Source: Comamonas serinivorans (GTDB taxonomy: Bacteria; Pseudomonadota; Gammaproteobacteria; Burkholderiales; Burkholderiaceae_C). Taken from it: a stretch of DNA of 64,000 nt. The position numbers were made by a program, and so were the translations under genes. Below, one piece after another: positions 52,521-63,670 of this stretch. The first letter of the stretch is position 1; every line of letters starts with the position of its first letter. Location: positions 2,294,001-2,358,000 of the forward strand of contig NZ_CP021455.1 in assembly GCF_002158865.1 (NCBI RefSeq), written 5' to 3'. The notes under the pieces were generated by a model. It saw only the letters and a list, made by a program, of their open reading frames with translations, had not been told where the DNA came from and searched no databases.

Positions 52521-54155
52521 ATGCTGTTCACCCGTCGCCACCTGCTGGCCGCCCTGTCTTCCACGTCCGCACTGGGCCTGTCCATTGCGCCCCTGGCCAC
52601 CGCGGCCGCGGCAACCCCGGCGTCTGCCGCCAGCCCGCACTTCGGGGGTGTGCTCAACGTGGCCGTGTCGCCCGAGCCCACCCTGCTGACCTCGGCCTTC
52701 ATCACCACGATGAACATCGGCCAGGTGTCCAGCAAGGTGCTGGAGGGGCTGGTCGCCTATGACCTGGACCTCAAGCCCGTGCCGGCGCTGGCCACCTCCT
52801 GGGCCACCGCGCCCGATGGCAAGACCATCACCTTCAACCTGCGCAAGGGGGTGAAATGGCACGATGGCAAGGATTTCACGGCCGCCGACGTGGCTTTCAC
52901 GCTCAAGGAGGTGTGGCAAAAGCTGCACCCCTTCGGCCGCGCCGCCTTCGCCAACGTGCAAGAGGTGCTGACGCCCGATGCCCACACCGTGGTGCTCAAG
53001 CTCAGCGCGCCCGCGCCTTACCTGCTGAACTACGCCAACACCTATGGCGCGCAGATCCTGCCCAAGCACCTCTACGAGGGCAAGGACGTGCTGACCCACC
53101 CGGCCAACAACGCGCCCATCGGCACCGGGCCCTTTGTGTTCAAGGAGTGGGTCAAGGGCAGCCACGTGCGGCTGGAGCGCAACCCGCAGTACTGGGGCAA
53201 GGACGCCCAGGGCAAGCAGCTGCCGTACCTGGACGGCATCGTGTTCCGCTTCCTCCCCGATCCGGCGGCGCGCGCCGTGGCGCTGCAGGCCGGCGAGCTG
53301 GACGTCGCCCTGGGCTCCAGCATTCCGGTGACCAGCCTGGCCAACTTCAAGGACCCCAAGCGCTACACCATCAACCTGGACGACGGCCGCTACCTGTCGA
53401 CCATCTTCCTCACGCAGTTCAACGTGCGCCGCCCGCAGCTGCAGGACAAGCGCGTGCGCCAGGCCTTTGCCCACGCCATCGACCGCAATGCCCTGCTCAA
53501 GGTGGTCTACCTGGGCTACGGCAAGGCGGCCACCGGCCCCATCCCATCGTCCGTGGTGCAGTACTACACGCCGAATACGCCCCAGTACGCGTTCGATTTG
53601 AAAAAGGCGGGCGAGCTGCTCGATGCCGCGGGCCTGAAGAAGGACGCCAAGGGCGTGCGGCTGAAGGTCAACCTCGACTACGACACCGGCAGCAACCGCG
53701 CGGCCGAGTTCATCAAGCAATCGCTGGCGCGTGTCGGTGTGCAGGTCAACCTGCGCACGGGCGACACCGCGACCTTCCTGCGCCGCATCTTCACCGAGCA
53801 GGACTACGACCTCATGGTGTCCAGCCTGCACCGCCTGCCCGACCCCACGCTGGGCGTGCAGCGCCTGTTCTGGACCAAGAACATCGTCAAGGCGCCCTGG
53901 ACCAATGGCTCGGGCTACAGCAACCCCAAGCTGGACCAGATCATGGAGGCCGCCGCCGTCGAGGCCGACGCCGCCAAGCGCACGCAACTCATCCACGAGT
54001 GGCAGCGCATCGCCCAGGAAGACCTGCCGCTGATCGACCTGATCGAGCCGACCTGGGTCACCGTGTCCACCGCGCGGTTCCACACAACCATGCGCCAGGG
54101 CGACGGCCTGTTCGCCTCGTACGCCGACGCCTGGCTGCAGCCCAAGACGCCATGA
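52521..54155 (+). CDS. dipeptide/oligopeptide-type ABC transporter, substrate-binding protein
   Basis: Encodes 544 residues. A signal sequence with RRHLL and a cut near ATAAAA leads to the periplasm. The SBP family 5 fold is shown by GVLNVAVSPEPTLL, FNLRKGVKWHDGKDFTAADVAFTL, GTGPFVFKEW and RVRQAFAHAIDRNALL. It delivers the substrate to the permeases encoded next. The relation to the monooxygenase suggests a non-peptide organic compound as ligand. The start at 52521 is preferred over an upstream GTG. Its stop overlaps the next gene (ATGA). Confidence 0.92.
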   Translation: MLFTRRHLLAALSSTSALGLSIAPLATAAAATPASAASPHFGGVLNVAVSPEPTLLTSAFITTMNIGQVSSKVLEGLVAYDLDLKPVPALATSWATAPDGKTITFNLRKGVKWHDGKDFTAADVAFTLKEVWQKLHPFGRAAFANVQEVLTPDAHTVVLKLSAPAPYLLNYANTYGAQILPKHLYEGKDVLTHPANNAPIGTGPFVFKEWVKGSHVRLERNPQYWGKDAQGKQLPYLDGIVFRFLPDPAARAVALQAGELDVALGSSIPVTSLANFKDPKRYTINLDDGRYLSTIFLTQFNVRRPQLQDKRVRQAFAHAIDRNALLKVVYLGYGKAATGPIPSSVVQYYTPNTPQYAFDLKKAGELLDAAGLKKDAKGVRLKVNLDYDTGSNRAAEFIKQSLARVGVQVNLRTGDTATFLRRIFTEQDYDLMVSSLHRLPDPTLGVQRLFWTKNIVKAPWTNGSGYSNPKLDQIMEAAAVEADAAKRTQLIHEWQRIAQEDLPLIDLIEPTWVTVSTARFHTTMRQGDGLFASYADAWLQPKTP

Positions 54156-55237
54156 GCGAGGTGCTGGACCTTCCGCGCGAACCCCTGGCCGGGGTGCCGG
54201 GTGCGCCGGCGCGCCCGGCCGACGGGGCGCCGCGCGCGCTGCCGGCGGTGCTGGGCACCGCGCTGCGGCGTGCGGCACCGCGCGTGCTCTCGCTGCTGCT
54301 GGTGGTGCTGGGCATTGCGGTGCTCAACTTCTTCATCCTGCAGCTGGCCCCGGGCGACGTGGTGGATGTGCTGGCCGGCGAGGCCGGCGGTGCCAGCCCC
54401 GAATACATGGCCCTGCTGCGCGAGCGCTTCGGCCTGGATGCGCCCTGGCACGTGCAGCTGCTGAACTACCTGGGCCAGCTGCTGACGCTGGACCTGGGCT
54501 TTTCGTTCCGCCACAACATGCCCGTGGTCGACCTGGTGGCCGCACGCCTGCCGGCCACCTTGCTGCTGATGCTGTCGGCCCTGGGCCTGGCGCTGGTGCT
54601 CGGGGTCCTGCTCGGCGTGTCGGCGGCGCGCAAGCCCGGCGGCGCCTGGGATGCCACCTTGTCCGTGGTGGGGCTGGTGTCGTACGCCTTGCCCACCTTC
54701 TGGCTCGGCCTCATGGCCATCGTGCTGTTTGCCGGCCACCTGGGCTGGCTGCCGTCCAGCGGCATGGTCGACCTGTCGGCCGACCACAGCGGCTGGGACC
54801 ACGTGCGCGACGTGGCCGCGCACACCGTGCTGCCGGCCTCGGTGTTGGCCACCTTCTACATCGCCGTGTACGCCCGCCTGGTGCGCGCCGCCATGGTCGA
54901 GCTGCAGGGTGCCGATTTCGTGCGCACGGCCCGCGCCAAGGGCGCCAGCGACGCGCGCGCGCGCTGGCGCCACGCCTTCCGCAACGCCTTGCTGCCGCTG
55001 GTCACCATGGTCGGCTTCCAGACCGCGTCGCTGCTCAGCGGCGCCGTCCTGGTCGAGTCGGTGTTCGACTGGCCCGGCCTGGGCCGGCTGACGTTCGAGT
55101 CCATCCAGGCGCGTGATTTCAACCTGCTGCTCAGCATCCTGTTCCTCAGCTCGCTGCTGGTGGTGGCCGTCAACCTGGTGGTGGATCTGCTCTATGGCTG
55201 GCTGGACCCGCGCGTGCGGGTCGAGGGGGATGCATGA
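54152..55237 (+). CDS. ABC transporter permease, DppB-like
   Basis: Encodes 361 residues. After a 40-residue cytoplasmic start the first helix is VLSLLLVVLGIAVLNFFILQ, followed by APGDVVDVLAG and five more helices. The EAA loop is present as GADFVRTARAKGASDARARWRHAFRNALLP, which docks to the ATPases. It forms the inner-membrane pore with the next product. Both ends overlap neighbours by four bases, showing tight translational coupling. Confidence 0.93.
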   Translation: MSEVLDLPREPLAGVPGAPARPADGAPRALPAVLGTALRRAAPRVLSLLLVVLGIAVLNFFILQLAPGDVVDVLAGEAGGASPEYMALLRERFGLDAPWHVQLLNYLGQLLTLDLGFSFRHNMPVVDLVAARLPATLLLMLSALGLALVLGVLLGVSAARKPGGAWDATLSVVGLVSYALPTFWLGLMAIVLFAGHLGWLPSSGMVDLSADHSGWDHVRDVAAHTVLPASVLATFYIAVYARLVRAAMVELQGADFVRTARAKGASDARARWRHAFRNALLPLVTMVGFQTASLLSGAVLVESVFDWPGLGRLTFESIQARDFNLLLSILFLSSLLVVAVNLVVDLLYGWLDPRVRVEGDA

Positions 55238-56199
55238 AGCAGTCCGCACACACCGATGGGAGTAACCACCCCTTGCCGATGAATCGGAATCGGAAACTGG
55301 CCCATACCTCTGTAAGCGATGCGGAGTTGACGCGCTCTGTGGGCGGTCGCGCCGCCAGCCGCATCCGCGCTGCCTGGGCGGGCTGGCGGCACAGCAGCTG
55401 GAGCCTCCAGCTCGGCAGCCTGCTGTTGCTGCTGGTGGCGGCCGTGGCTGGCCTGGGGCCGTTGCTGTTTCCGGGCGACCCCTGGGCCATGGCCGGGCCG
55501 CCCATGCTGTGGCCGGGCGATGACCCCGCGTTTCCGCTGGGCACCGACATCATGGGACGCGACCTGGCCACCGGGCTGGTGTCCGGCGCCAAGGTGTCGC
55601 TGCTGGTGGGGGCCGTCAGCACGCTGATGGCCAGCGTGGTCGGGGTGCTGGTCGGCGCGCTGGCCGGCTTCCATGGTGGCCTGGTCGATCGCGTGCTCAT
55701 GCGCGTGGTCGAGCTGTTTCAGATCGTGCCGCATTTCGTGCTCGCCGTCGTGCTGGTGGCGGTGTTCGAGCCCTCGGTCACCACCGCCATCGTGGCCATT
55801 GCCGTGGTGTCGTGGCCGGCCACGGCCCGGCTGGTGCGCAGCGAATTCCTGAGCCTGCGCGAACGCGAATTCGTGCTGGCCGCCCGCACGCTGGGCATGG
55901 GCGACCTGCGGCTGATCGCCACGCAGCTGTTGCCCAACGCCTTGCCGCCCGTGCTGGTGGTGGCGCTGCTGTCGGTCGCCACGGCAATCCTGACCGAGGC
56001 GTCGCTGGCCTTTCTGGGCCTGGGCGACCCCAACGTGATGAGCTGGGGCACGCTGATCGGCGCCGGCCGCGAGCAGATCGTGGACGCCTGGTACGTGTGC
56101 GCCTTGCCGGGCGCGGCCATCGTGGTCACCGTGCTGGCCATCAACCTGGTCGGCGAAGGCCTGACCGACCGCTTCAACCCACGCCTGAGCCGGAGGTGA
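55234..56199 (+). CDS. ABC transporter permease, DppC-like
   Basis: Encodes 321 residues. GTDIMGRDLATGLVSGAKVSLLVG and the EAA loop EREFVLAARTLGMGDLRLIATQLLPN are typical DppC. Residues about 10-25 of the cytoplasmic N terminus are encoded by dyad element D19, which is unusual: the coupled start at 55234 lies only 28 bases before it. A later start (Met16) would also cut into the element, so the N-terminal extension is probably real and tolerated. The C terminus precedes the ATPase gene by three bases. Confidence 0.92.
   Translation: MKQSAHTDGSNHPLPMNRNRKLAHTSVSDAELTRSVGGRAASRIRAAWAGWRHSSWSLQLGSLLLLLVAAVAGLGPLLFPGDPWAMAGPPMLWPGDDPAFPLGTDIMGRDLATGLVSGAKVSLLVGAVSTLMASVVGVLVGALAGFHGGLVDRVLMRVVELFQIVPHFVLAVVLVAVFEPSVTTAIVAIAVVSWPATARLVRSEFLSLREREFVLAARTLGMGDLRLIATQLLPNALPPVLVVALLSVATAILTEASLAFLGLGDPNVMSWGTLIGAGREQIVDAWYVCALPGAAIVVTVLAINLVGEGLTDRFNPRLSRR
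55262..55307. repeat. 46-bp dyad element D19, inside the DppC-like gene
   Basis: Left box GTAAC, right box CATAC, inner boxes CCGAT and ATCGG with an eight-base loop (a second ATCGG lies in the loop). Exactly 46 bp; translated as residues about 10-25 of the permease. Confidence 0.8.
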
Positions 56200-56202
56200 A
56201 CC

Positions 56203-57272
<1,070 letters not shown>

Positions 57273-57276
<4 letters not shown>

Positions 57277-58214
57277 CCGATCTGAGCCTGGCCACGGCCG
57301 CAACGCGCGAGGCCGGTCCAACGCCCTTGCTGGCGCTGGAGGACGTGCGCAAGACCTACGTGGGCCGCCACGGCCGCGTGCACGCGCTCGACGGGGTGAG
57401 CCTGCAGATCCAGCCCGGCGAAACCTTTGGCCTGGTGGGCGAGAGCGGCTGCGGCAAGTCCACGCTGGCGCGCGTGGTGATGCAGCTGGTGGGCGTGGAT
57501 GCCGGCCGCGTGCTGGTCGACGGCCAGTGGGTGGCACCCCAGCCACGCCGCTGGTGGCCGGCCGCCCGGCGTCCGCAACCCCGGGACGAGCCCGGCCCGC
57601 AGCGGCTGGACACACAGCGGGTGCAGATGGTGTTCCAGGACCCCTATGCCTCGCTGAATCCGCGGCAGACCATCGGGCAGGCGCTGGAGGCGCCCCTCAT
57701 CGTGCACCGGCGCGGCGACGCCGCGGCACGGCGCGAACGCGTGCGGCAGCTGCTGGACTGGGTCGGCCTGCGCGAGCAGGTGCTGGACCGCTACCCGCAC
57801 GAGTTTTCGGGGGGCCAGCGCCAGCGCGTGGGCATCGCGCGCGCCCTGGCGCTGTCGCCACGCCTGCTGGTGCTGGACGAAGCCGTGTCGGCGCTCGACG
57901 TGTCGGTGCGCGCCCAGATCATCAACCTGCTGCTGCGCCTGCAGCAGGAGCTGAAGCTGACCTACCTGTTCATCTCGCACGACCTGGGCGTGGTGCGCCA
58001 CGTCTCGCACACCGTGGGCGTGATGCAGCAGGGGCGGCTGGTCGAGTGCGGGCCCGCGCAAGCCGTGTGGCGCCAGCCCGCGCACCCCTACACGCTGAGC
58101 CTGCTCAACGCCGCGCGGCGCCTGCCGCATCCCCAGGTCATCCGGCCCGCCCAAGCCCAACGTCCGGCGCCCGCCGTTTTCTCGTCCGATTCCCGCCCAG
58201 GAGCGCATGCATGA
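57273..58214 (+). CDS. ABC transporter ATPase, DppF-like
   Basis: Encodes 313 residues. Walker A GESGCGKS, Q-loop VFQDPYASLNPRQ, signature EFSGGQRQRVGIA, Walker B LLVLDEAVSALD and H-loop FISHDLGVV are intact. A basic Trp/Pro/Arg-rich insert at about residues 85-110 separates Walker A from the Q-loop and is longer than usual. It pairs with the DppD-like protein. Starts at ATG 57273 overlapping the previous stop; its own stop overlaps the monooxygenase start (ATGA at 58211). Confidence 0.92.
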
Positions 58215-59599
58215 CCCGAACCTTGAAACTTGGTGCCTATTTCACCGGCAGCGCCGTCCAGGGGGACAGCTGGCGCCACCCGCAGTCGCACATCGACGCC
58301 GACCAGCGCTTTGACCGTTACCTGAGCTATGCCCAGCGGCTGGAGGCGGCGTGCTTCGACGCCATCTTCTTCTTCGACAACCTGTTCGCGGCCACCGACC
58401 GCGACACCGTGGCCACCACGCCCCAGGCCCCGCGCTGGGACCCGCTGGTGCTGCTGTCGGCCCTGGCCACGCACACGCGGCGCATCGGGCTGGTGGCCTC
58501 GGTCAGCACCAGCTACAGCCAGCCCTACAACGTGGCGCGGCAGTTCGCCGCGCTGGACCAGCTGAGCCAGGGCCGCGCGGGTTGGAACGTGGTCACCTCG
58601 ACCGGCGGCGGCGAGAACTTCAACCTGGACGGCCACCTGGACCACGCCTTGCGCTACGAGCGCGCGCACGAGTTCGTCGAGGTGGTGACCGGGCTGTGGG
58701 ACAGCTGGGCCGACGACGCCTTCTTGCGCGACAAGGTCAGCGGCCAGTGGGCCGACCCCGACAAGCTGCGCGTGCTGGGCCACCAGGGCAAACACTTTCA
58801 GGTGCGCGGGCCGCTGAACGCTGCGCGCTCGCCACAGGGCTGGCCCCTGATTTCGCAGGCCGGCTCATCCGAAGCGGGCAAGGACCTGGCCGCCCGCTTT
58901 GGCGAGATGCTTTACACGGCGGCGCAAGACCTGGGGCAGGCGCGCGCGTTTTACGACGACGTGAAGGCCCGCGCGGCCCGGCACGGCCGTCTGCCTGAGC
59001 ACATCCTCATCCTGCCGGGCGTGATGCCCGTCATCGGCCGCACGCAGGCCGAGGCCGACGCCAAGTTCCAGGCGCTGATGGCCGCGCGCGACCAGCCGGC
59101 CGTGCTGCGCGCGCTGTCGTCCTATGCCAGCCTGGGCATCGACCTGGCCGGCCTGGCCATGAGCGACCGCGTGCCGCTGCCCGAGGTCATCCCCGAAACC
59201 AACAGCCACAAGAGCCGGCAAAAGCTGCTGGTGGACTGGATCCGCAGCGAGCAGCCCACGGTGCAGGACCTGTACACGCGCTGGAGCGCCGGCGGCCACC
59301 GCCTGCTCGTGGGCACGCCCGAGCACATCGCCGACGACTTCCAGCATTGGTTCGAGGCCGGCGCCTGCGACGGCTTCAACGTCATGTTCAGCTCGACGCC
59401 GGGCGGCCTGGAGGACTTCTGCAGCCTGGTGGTGCCCGAGCTGCAGCGCCGCCACCTGTTTCGCCGCCAGTACAGCGGCCGCACCCTGCGCGACCACCTG
59501 GGCCTGCCGCGCGTGCCCAACCGCCACTTTGCCCCGGCGTCAGACCCCGCACCCGCGGCTCAGGCGGACGCGCCGCCGTCCGAACTGACCGCCGCCTGA
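58211..59599 (+). CDS. NtaA/SnaA/DszA-family FMN-dependent monooxygenase
   Basis: Encodes 462 residues, the family length. These bacterial-luciferase-like enzymes use reduced FMN from a separate reductase to oxidise compounds such as nitrilotriacetate, dibenzothiophene sulfone or sulfur compounds. LKLGAYFTGSAVQGDSWRHP, AATDRDTVAT, GWNVVTSTGGGENFN and SQAGSSEAGKDLAAR are landmarks. Its start overlaps the last ABC-transporter gene, which strongly suggests that it works on the imported compound. No flavin reductase gene is in the window. Confidence 0.93.
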   Translation: MTRTLKLGAYFTGSAVQGDSWRHPQSHIDADQRFDRYLSYAQRLEAACFDAIFFFDNLFAATDRDTVATTPQAPRWDPLVLLSALATHTRRIGLVASVSTSYSQPYNVARQFAALDQLSQGRAGWNVVTSTGGGENFNLDGHLDHALRYERAHEFVEVVTGLWDSWADDAFLRDKVSGQWADPDKLRVLGHQGKHFQVRGPLNAARSPQGWPLISQAGSSEAGKDLAARFGEMLYTAAQDLGQARAFYDDVKARAARHGRLPEHILILPGVMPVIGRTQAEADAKFQALMAARDQPAVLRALSSYASLGIDLAGLAMSDRVPLPEVIPETNSHKSRQKLLVDWIRSEQPTVQDLYTRWSAGGHRLLVGTPEHIADDFQHWFEAGACDGFNVMFSSTPGGLEDFCSLVVPELQRRHLFRRQYSGRTLRDHLGLPRVPNRHFAPASDPAPAAQADAPPSELTAA

Positions 59600-59677
59600 C
59601 GCCCTCGGCCCGCGCAGCGCGCCGAGGCCGGCACCGGCCACTGCCCCTTCTCCAACCCACCAACGAGAGACACCCCC

Positions 59678-60547
59678 ATGAGCCTGGTCACCGAACACCA
59701 CGCCCCCGAATCGACGAGCGAGCCCAGCGCGCGCCTGCACCAGCGGCCCAGCAGCCCGGTCGTGACGCGGCCCGAAGGCAAGCCCACGCGCCAGGACTGG
59801 TTCGACCCCGTGCCGCCGCGGCCCACGCTGGCCGCCGAGCGCCGCTTCCGCCAGGAGCAGCTGGCAGCGGCCTTTCGGCTGTTCGCCCAATTCGGCTTCG
59901 ACTACGGCCTGGCCGGCCACATCACGGCGCGCGATCCGGAGTGGACCGACCACTTCTGGGTCAACCCCTTTGGCGTGCATTTCTCGCAGATGAAGGTGTC
60001 CGACCTGCTGCTGGTGAACCACCACGGCGAGATCGTGCAGGGCAGGGGGCCGCTGAACCGCGCGGCCTTTGCCATCCACGCGGCGCTGCACGAGGACCGG
60101 CCCGACATCGTTGCGGCAGCCCACACCCATTCGACCCATGGCAAGGCGTGGGCCACCTTCGGCCAGCCGCTGCAGGCGCTGACGCAGGACTCCTGCGTCT
60201 TCTACCAGGACCATGGCGTCTACGAGCAGTTCCACGGCGTGGTCAACGAAACCGACGAAGGCCACCGCATCGGCCAGGCGCTGGGCGCGCACAAGGCCGT
60301 GATCCTGAAGAACCACGGCATCCTGACCGTGGGGCCGTCGGTGCAGGCCACGGCCTGGTGGTACATCGCGCTGGAAAACGCCTGCCAGGTGCAGCTGCTG
60401 GCCCAGGCCGCAGGCCAGCCGTCGCCCATCCCCCACGACATGGCGGCGCTCACCCACAGCCAGATCGGCCGCCCCGGCGGCGCCGAGTTCGCCTTCAAGG
60501 CCTGGTTTGACCAGCTCGTGCAACGCGAGCCCGAGGTGCTGTCCTGA
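59678..60547 (+). CDS. class II aldolase/adducin family protein
   Basis: Encodes 289 residues. Zinc-binding HTHSTHGKAW, the GLAGHITARDPE start of the fold and LKNHGILTVG with the third histidine are present. Class II aldolases split or epimerise sugar phosphates; some members act as decarboxylases or are of unknown reaction. It follows the monooxygenase by 78 bases in the same direction, and may process the oxidised product. The first 50 residues are a poorly conserved extension. Confidence 0.9.
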   Translation: MSLVTEHHAPESTSEPSARLHQRPSSPVVTRPEGKPTRQDWFDPVPPRPTLAAERRFRQEQLAAAFRLFAQFGFDYGLAGHITARDPEWTDHFWVNPFGVHFSQMKVSDLLLVNHHGEIVQGRGPLNRAAFAIHAALHEDRPDIVAAAHTHSTHGKAWATFGQPLQALTQDSCVFYQDHGVYEQFHGVVNETDEGHRIGQALGAHKAVILKNHGILTVGPSVQATAWWYIALENACQVQLLAQAAGQPSPIPHDMAALTHSQIGRPGGAEFAFKAWFDQLVQREPEVLS

Positions 60548-60570
60548 GACAGGCCCAAGCCATGTCAAGG

Positions 60571-60616
60571 GTATGAGTTGGTTGCCGATGATTTGAAATC
60601 GGCTAGGGCTTGATAC
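60571..60616. repeat. 46-bp dyad element D21
   Basis: Left box GTATG, right box GATAC (then TGC), inner arms GCCGAT and ATCGGC with an eight-base loop. It begins 24 bases after the aldolase stop and closes the transporter operon. Confidence 0.9.
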
Positions 60617-60740
60617 TGCCAAAAAGGATGGCTGAAGGCCGTGACACTGCCGGTCCAGCTAGCCTGAGACCGCAGCCCCGTGGCGCGGCTTCGGTTCAGG
60701 CCACGCCGCATGGCACCGAGCGACGATGCCCGCATGCCAA

Positions 60741-60770
60741 CGGGCCGCTTGCTGCAAGGCAAGCGGCCCG
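60741..60770. terminator. strong hairpin between convergent genes
   Basis: CGGGCCGCTTG and CAAGCGGCCCG form a perfect 11-bp stem around an eight-base loop. It lies between the aldolase (+) and cyanophycin synthetase (-) stops. No T-run follows on either strand, so it may protect RNA ends rather than terminate by itself. The rest of 60617-60994 shows nothing. Confidence 0.5.
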
Positions 60771-60994
60771 TAAGTTCGTTGGGAGAGCGGGGTGCGACGC
60801 GTCTGCCGGGCTGACGAAGCTGGGGCCGTGAGCCCCCTTTGCGCCAGGCCGTTGCAGTCGGCCTCGACGGACGCGCGCCGAAAACGGCCGACGCCCGCTG
60901 TGCGGGTCCGCGTCACGCCACCGTGTCCCCGCTGGGCAGAGCGGTGGCGTGGGCCCGATGCGCGCACCGGACCGCAACCGGGACCGGGGCCAGC

Positions 60995-63670
60995 TCAGCG
61001 CACCGTGACGGCGACTTGCTTGCTGGCGGCGCCTGGCTTGCGGGCCGTGGTCTTGCTGGTGCCGGCGCGGGCCTTGGCGCCCTTGGCGGCCAGCGGCTTG
61101 CTCGCGGCGTCGGCCACGCGTTTCTTGATGTGGGCCAACGCTTCCTCGACCTGGTCGATGAGGATCAGGCAGACGTCGCCGGCTTTCAGGCGCGAAAGCG
61201 CGTGGTCGATGGCGGCGAATTCGCCGTGGATTTCGTCAACCTGGCGGGTGCGCTGCGCGTTGGCCAGGCCCTGGCGCAGCAGGCCCAGCACTTCGCCATC
61301 GGCTCGGCCGCGCTGGCAGGCGTCCTGGTAGAGGACCACCTCTTCGAAGGACTGGCCCAGGATCTCGGTCTGCTTGACGATGTCCTGGTCGCGTCGGTCG
61401 CCGGCGCCGCTGATCACCACGCTGCGCTGGCGCGCCGGCATGGCCGACACGGCCTGGGTGAGTGCGGCGATGGCGTCGGGGTTGTGGCCGTAGTCGGCGA
61501 TCAGCGTGGCGCCGCGGAACTCGAACACGTTGAAACGGCCGGGCACGCCGTGCACGTCGTTGATGAAGCTGCCCAGACCGGTGCGGATCACGTCCCAGGG
61601 CACCTGCGACGCCCACGCCGCGCCCACCGAGGCCAGCGTGTTGTCGACCTGGAAGCCGATCTTGCCGCCCATGGTCAGGGGCACACGCGTCAGCGGCAGG
61701 CGTTTTTCGAACTTGCCTTCGGCCACGACGATGTCGCCCTGGTCGACGAAGACCACGCGTTTGCCCAGGGCGCGGTGGCGCGCCAGCACGGGGTGTTGGC
61801 CATCCTGGGCGAAAAAGATCACCTGACCGGGGCAGTAGGGCGCCATGGCCGCGACATGGGGGTCGGCGGCATTGAGCACGGCGTGGCCCGAGGTGGCCAC
61901 GTTCAGCACGATGACGCGCTTGAGCACCGTCAGGTCTTCCACCGTGGTGATGTAGTTCAGGCCCAGGTGGTCGCCTTCGCCCACGTTGGTGACCACGGCC
62001 ACCTGGCACTCGTCGAACGCCAGGCCTTCGCGCAGCATGCCGCCGCGCGCCGTTTCCAGCACGGCGGCGTCGACGTCGGGGTGCATGAGCACGCTGCGCG
62101 CGCTGCGCGGGCCGCTGCAGTCACCGCTGTCGATCTGCTTGCTGTTGATGTAAACACCGTCGGTGTTGGTCATGCCGACCGTGAGGCCCTGCGTGCGCAG
62201 CAGGTGGGCGATGAGGCGCACCGTGGTGGTCTTGCCGTTGGTGCCGGTCACGGCCACGACCGGAATGCGGCCGTTGTCGCCCTTGGGGAAGAGCTGGTCC
62301 ATGACGGCCTCACCCACGTTGCGGCCCTTGCCGAACGAGGGGCTGATGTGCATGCGCAGGCCGGGCGCGGCATTCACCTCGACGATGCCGCCCGATTGAC
62401 CCTGCAGCGGCTTGCCCACGGTTTCGCAGACCACGTCCACGCCGCAGATGTCCAGCCCCACGGTCTGCGCGGCCACGATGGCGGCTTGTGCCACATCGGG
62501 GTGCACGGTGTCGGTGACGTCGGTGGCGGTGCCGCCGGTCGACAGGTTGGCGTTGTTGCGCAGCACCACGCGCTGGCCCTTGGCCGGCACGTCATCGGCC
62601 GTCAGGCCCTGGGCCTTCAGGCGGGCAAACGCGATGTCATCCAGGCGCATGCGGGTCAGCGGTGTGGCGTGGCCGTCGCCGCGGCGCGGGTCCTGGTTGA
62701 CGAGGTCGACCAGCTCACGCACGGTGTGCGTGCCGTCGCCGATGACCAGCGGCGGATCGCGGCGTGCGGCGGCCACCAGCTTGTCGCCCACCACCAACAG
62801 GCGGAAGTCGTGACCGGGCAGGTAGCTTTCCACCATCACCTCGCCATAGGGCTCGGCGGCGCGGTAGGCCACGTCAAAGTGTTCGCGCTCGTAAATGCAA
62901 ACGGTAACGCCCTTGCCCTGGTTGCCGTCCTGCGGCTTGACGACCACAGGCAGGCCGATCTCGTTGGCGGCCTTCCAGCCGTCTTCCACATCGGTCACCG
63001 GACGGCCCAGCGGCACCGGCACGCCGCAGGCGCGCAGCAGCTTCTTGGTCAGGTCCTTGTCCTGGGCAATCGCCTCGGCGATGCAGCTGGTCTGGTCCAC
63101 CTCGGCGGCCTGGAAGCGGCGCTGTTTCTTGCCCCAGCCCAGCTGCACCAGCGACCCCTTGGTCAGGCGACGCAGCGGGATGCCACGCGCCAGCGCGGCT
63201 TCGGCGATGGCGCCCGTGGAGGGGCCCAGGCGTTCGTCTTCGTCGAGCTCGCGCAGCTTGGCGATGGCGCCGGGCACGTCGAAGTCCTCGCCGCGCAGGG
63301 CGGCCTGGACCAGCTGCTCGGCCAGCTCCAGGGCCAGCCGGCCGACCGCTTCTTCGCTGTACTGCACGACGACTTGATACGTTCCCGCTTCCTCAGTCGC
63401 GGTGGTGCGGCTGAACGTCACGGGGCATCCGGACTGGGACTGCAGCGCCAGGGCGGCGTGCTCCAGGGCATGGGCGAGCGTGATGGGCTCGCTGGGCTTG
63501 TTGGCGTGCAGTGCCCCGATGGCGGGGAACAGGGCGCGCAGCTGCTTCTCGAAGTCGGGATAGCGGCTGAGGTCGTTTTCGGCGCCGGCACAGTTCACGA
63601 TGGCTTCGATGGCCGTGGAGCGGCTCCAAATGTTGGGGCCGCGAAGGGCGCGAGTGCGTGAGACGTCCAT
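60995..63670 (-). CDS. cphA: cyanophycin synthetase
   Basis: Encodes 891 residues. CphA makes the storage polymer of aspartate and arginine from ATP and amino acids in the cytoplasm. An N-terminal domain (RTRALRGPNIWSR start) is followed by an ATP-grasp domain (VVVKPQDGNQGKGV, VESYLPGHDFRLLVVG, EVNAAPGLRMH) and a Mur-ligase-like domain (VAVTGTNGKTTTVRLIA, YGHNPDAIAAL). The last 35 residues are a Lys/Ala/Arg tail. Start at 63670 gives the MDVSRTRALRGPN beginning; the frame is open a little upstream. Confidence 0.95.
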   Translation of the reverse strand: MDVSRTRALRGPNIWSRSTAIEAIVNCAGAENDLSRYPDFEKQLRALFPAIGALHANKPSEPITLAHALEHAALALQSQSGCPVTFSRTTATEEAGTYQVVVQYSEEAVGRLALELAEQLVQAALRGEDFDVPGAIAKLRELDEDERLGPSTGAIAEAALARGIPLRRLTKGSLVQLGWGKKQRRFQAAEVDQTSCIAEAIAQDKDLTKKLLRACGVPVPLGRPVTDVEDGWKAANEIGLPVVVKPQDGNQGKGVTVCIYEREHFDVAYRAAEPYGEVMVESYLPGHDFRLLVVGDKLVAAARRDPPLVIGDGTHTVRELVDLVNQDPRRGDGHATPLTRMRLDDIAFARLKAQGLTADDVPAKGQRVVLRNNANLSTGGTATDVTDTVHPDVAQAAIVAAQTVGLDICGVDVVCETVGKPLQGQSGGIVEVNAAPGLRMHISPSFGKGRNVGEAVMDQLFPKGDNGRIPVVAVTGTNGKTTTVRLIAHLLRTQGLTVGMTNTDGVYINSKQIDSGDCSGPRSARSVLMHPDVDAAVLETARGGMLREGLAFDECQVAVVTNVGEGDHLGLNYITTVEDLTVLKRVIVLNVATSGHAVLNAADPHVAAMAPYCPGQVIFFAQDGQHPVLARHRALGKRVVFVDQGDIVVAEGKFEKRLPLTRVPLTMGGKIGFQVDNTLASVGAAWASQVPWDVIRTGLGSFINDVHGVPGRFNVFEFRGATLIADYGHNPDAIAALTQAVSAMPARQRSVVISGAGDRRDQDIVKQTEILGQSFEEVVLYQDACQRGRADGEVLGLLRQGLANAQRTRQVDEIHGEFAAIDHALSRLKAGDVCLILIDQVEEALAHIKKRVADAASKPLAAKGAKARAGTSKTTARKPGAASKQVAVTVR

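Noticed and set aside
60839..63661. A 940-residue plus-strand open frame
   Set aside because: Antisense shadow of cphA, which has complete ATP-grasp and Mur-ligase motifs.
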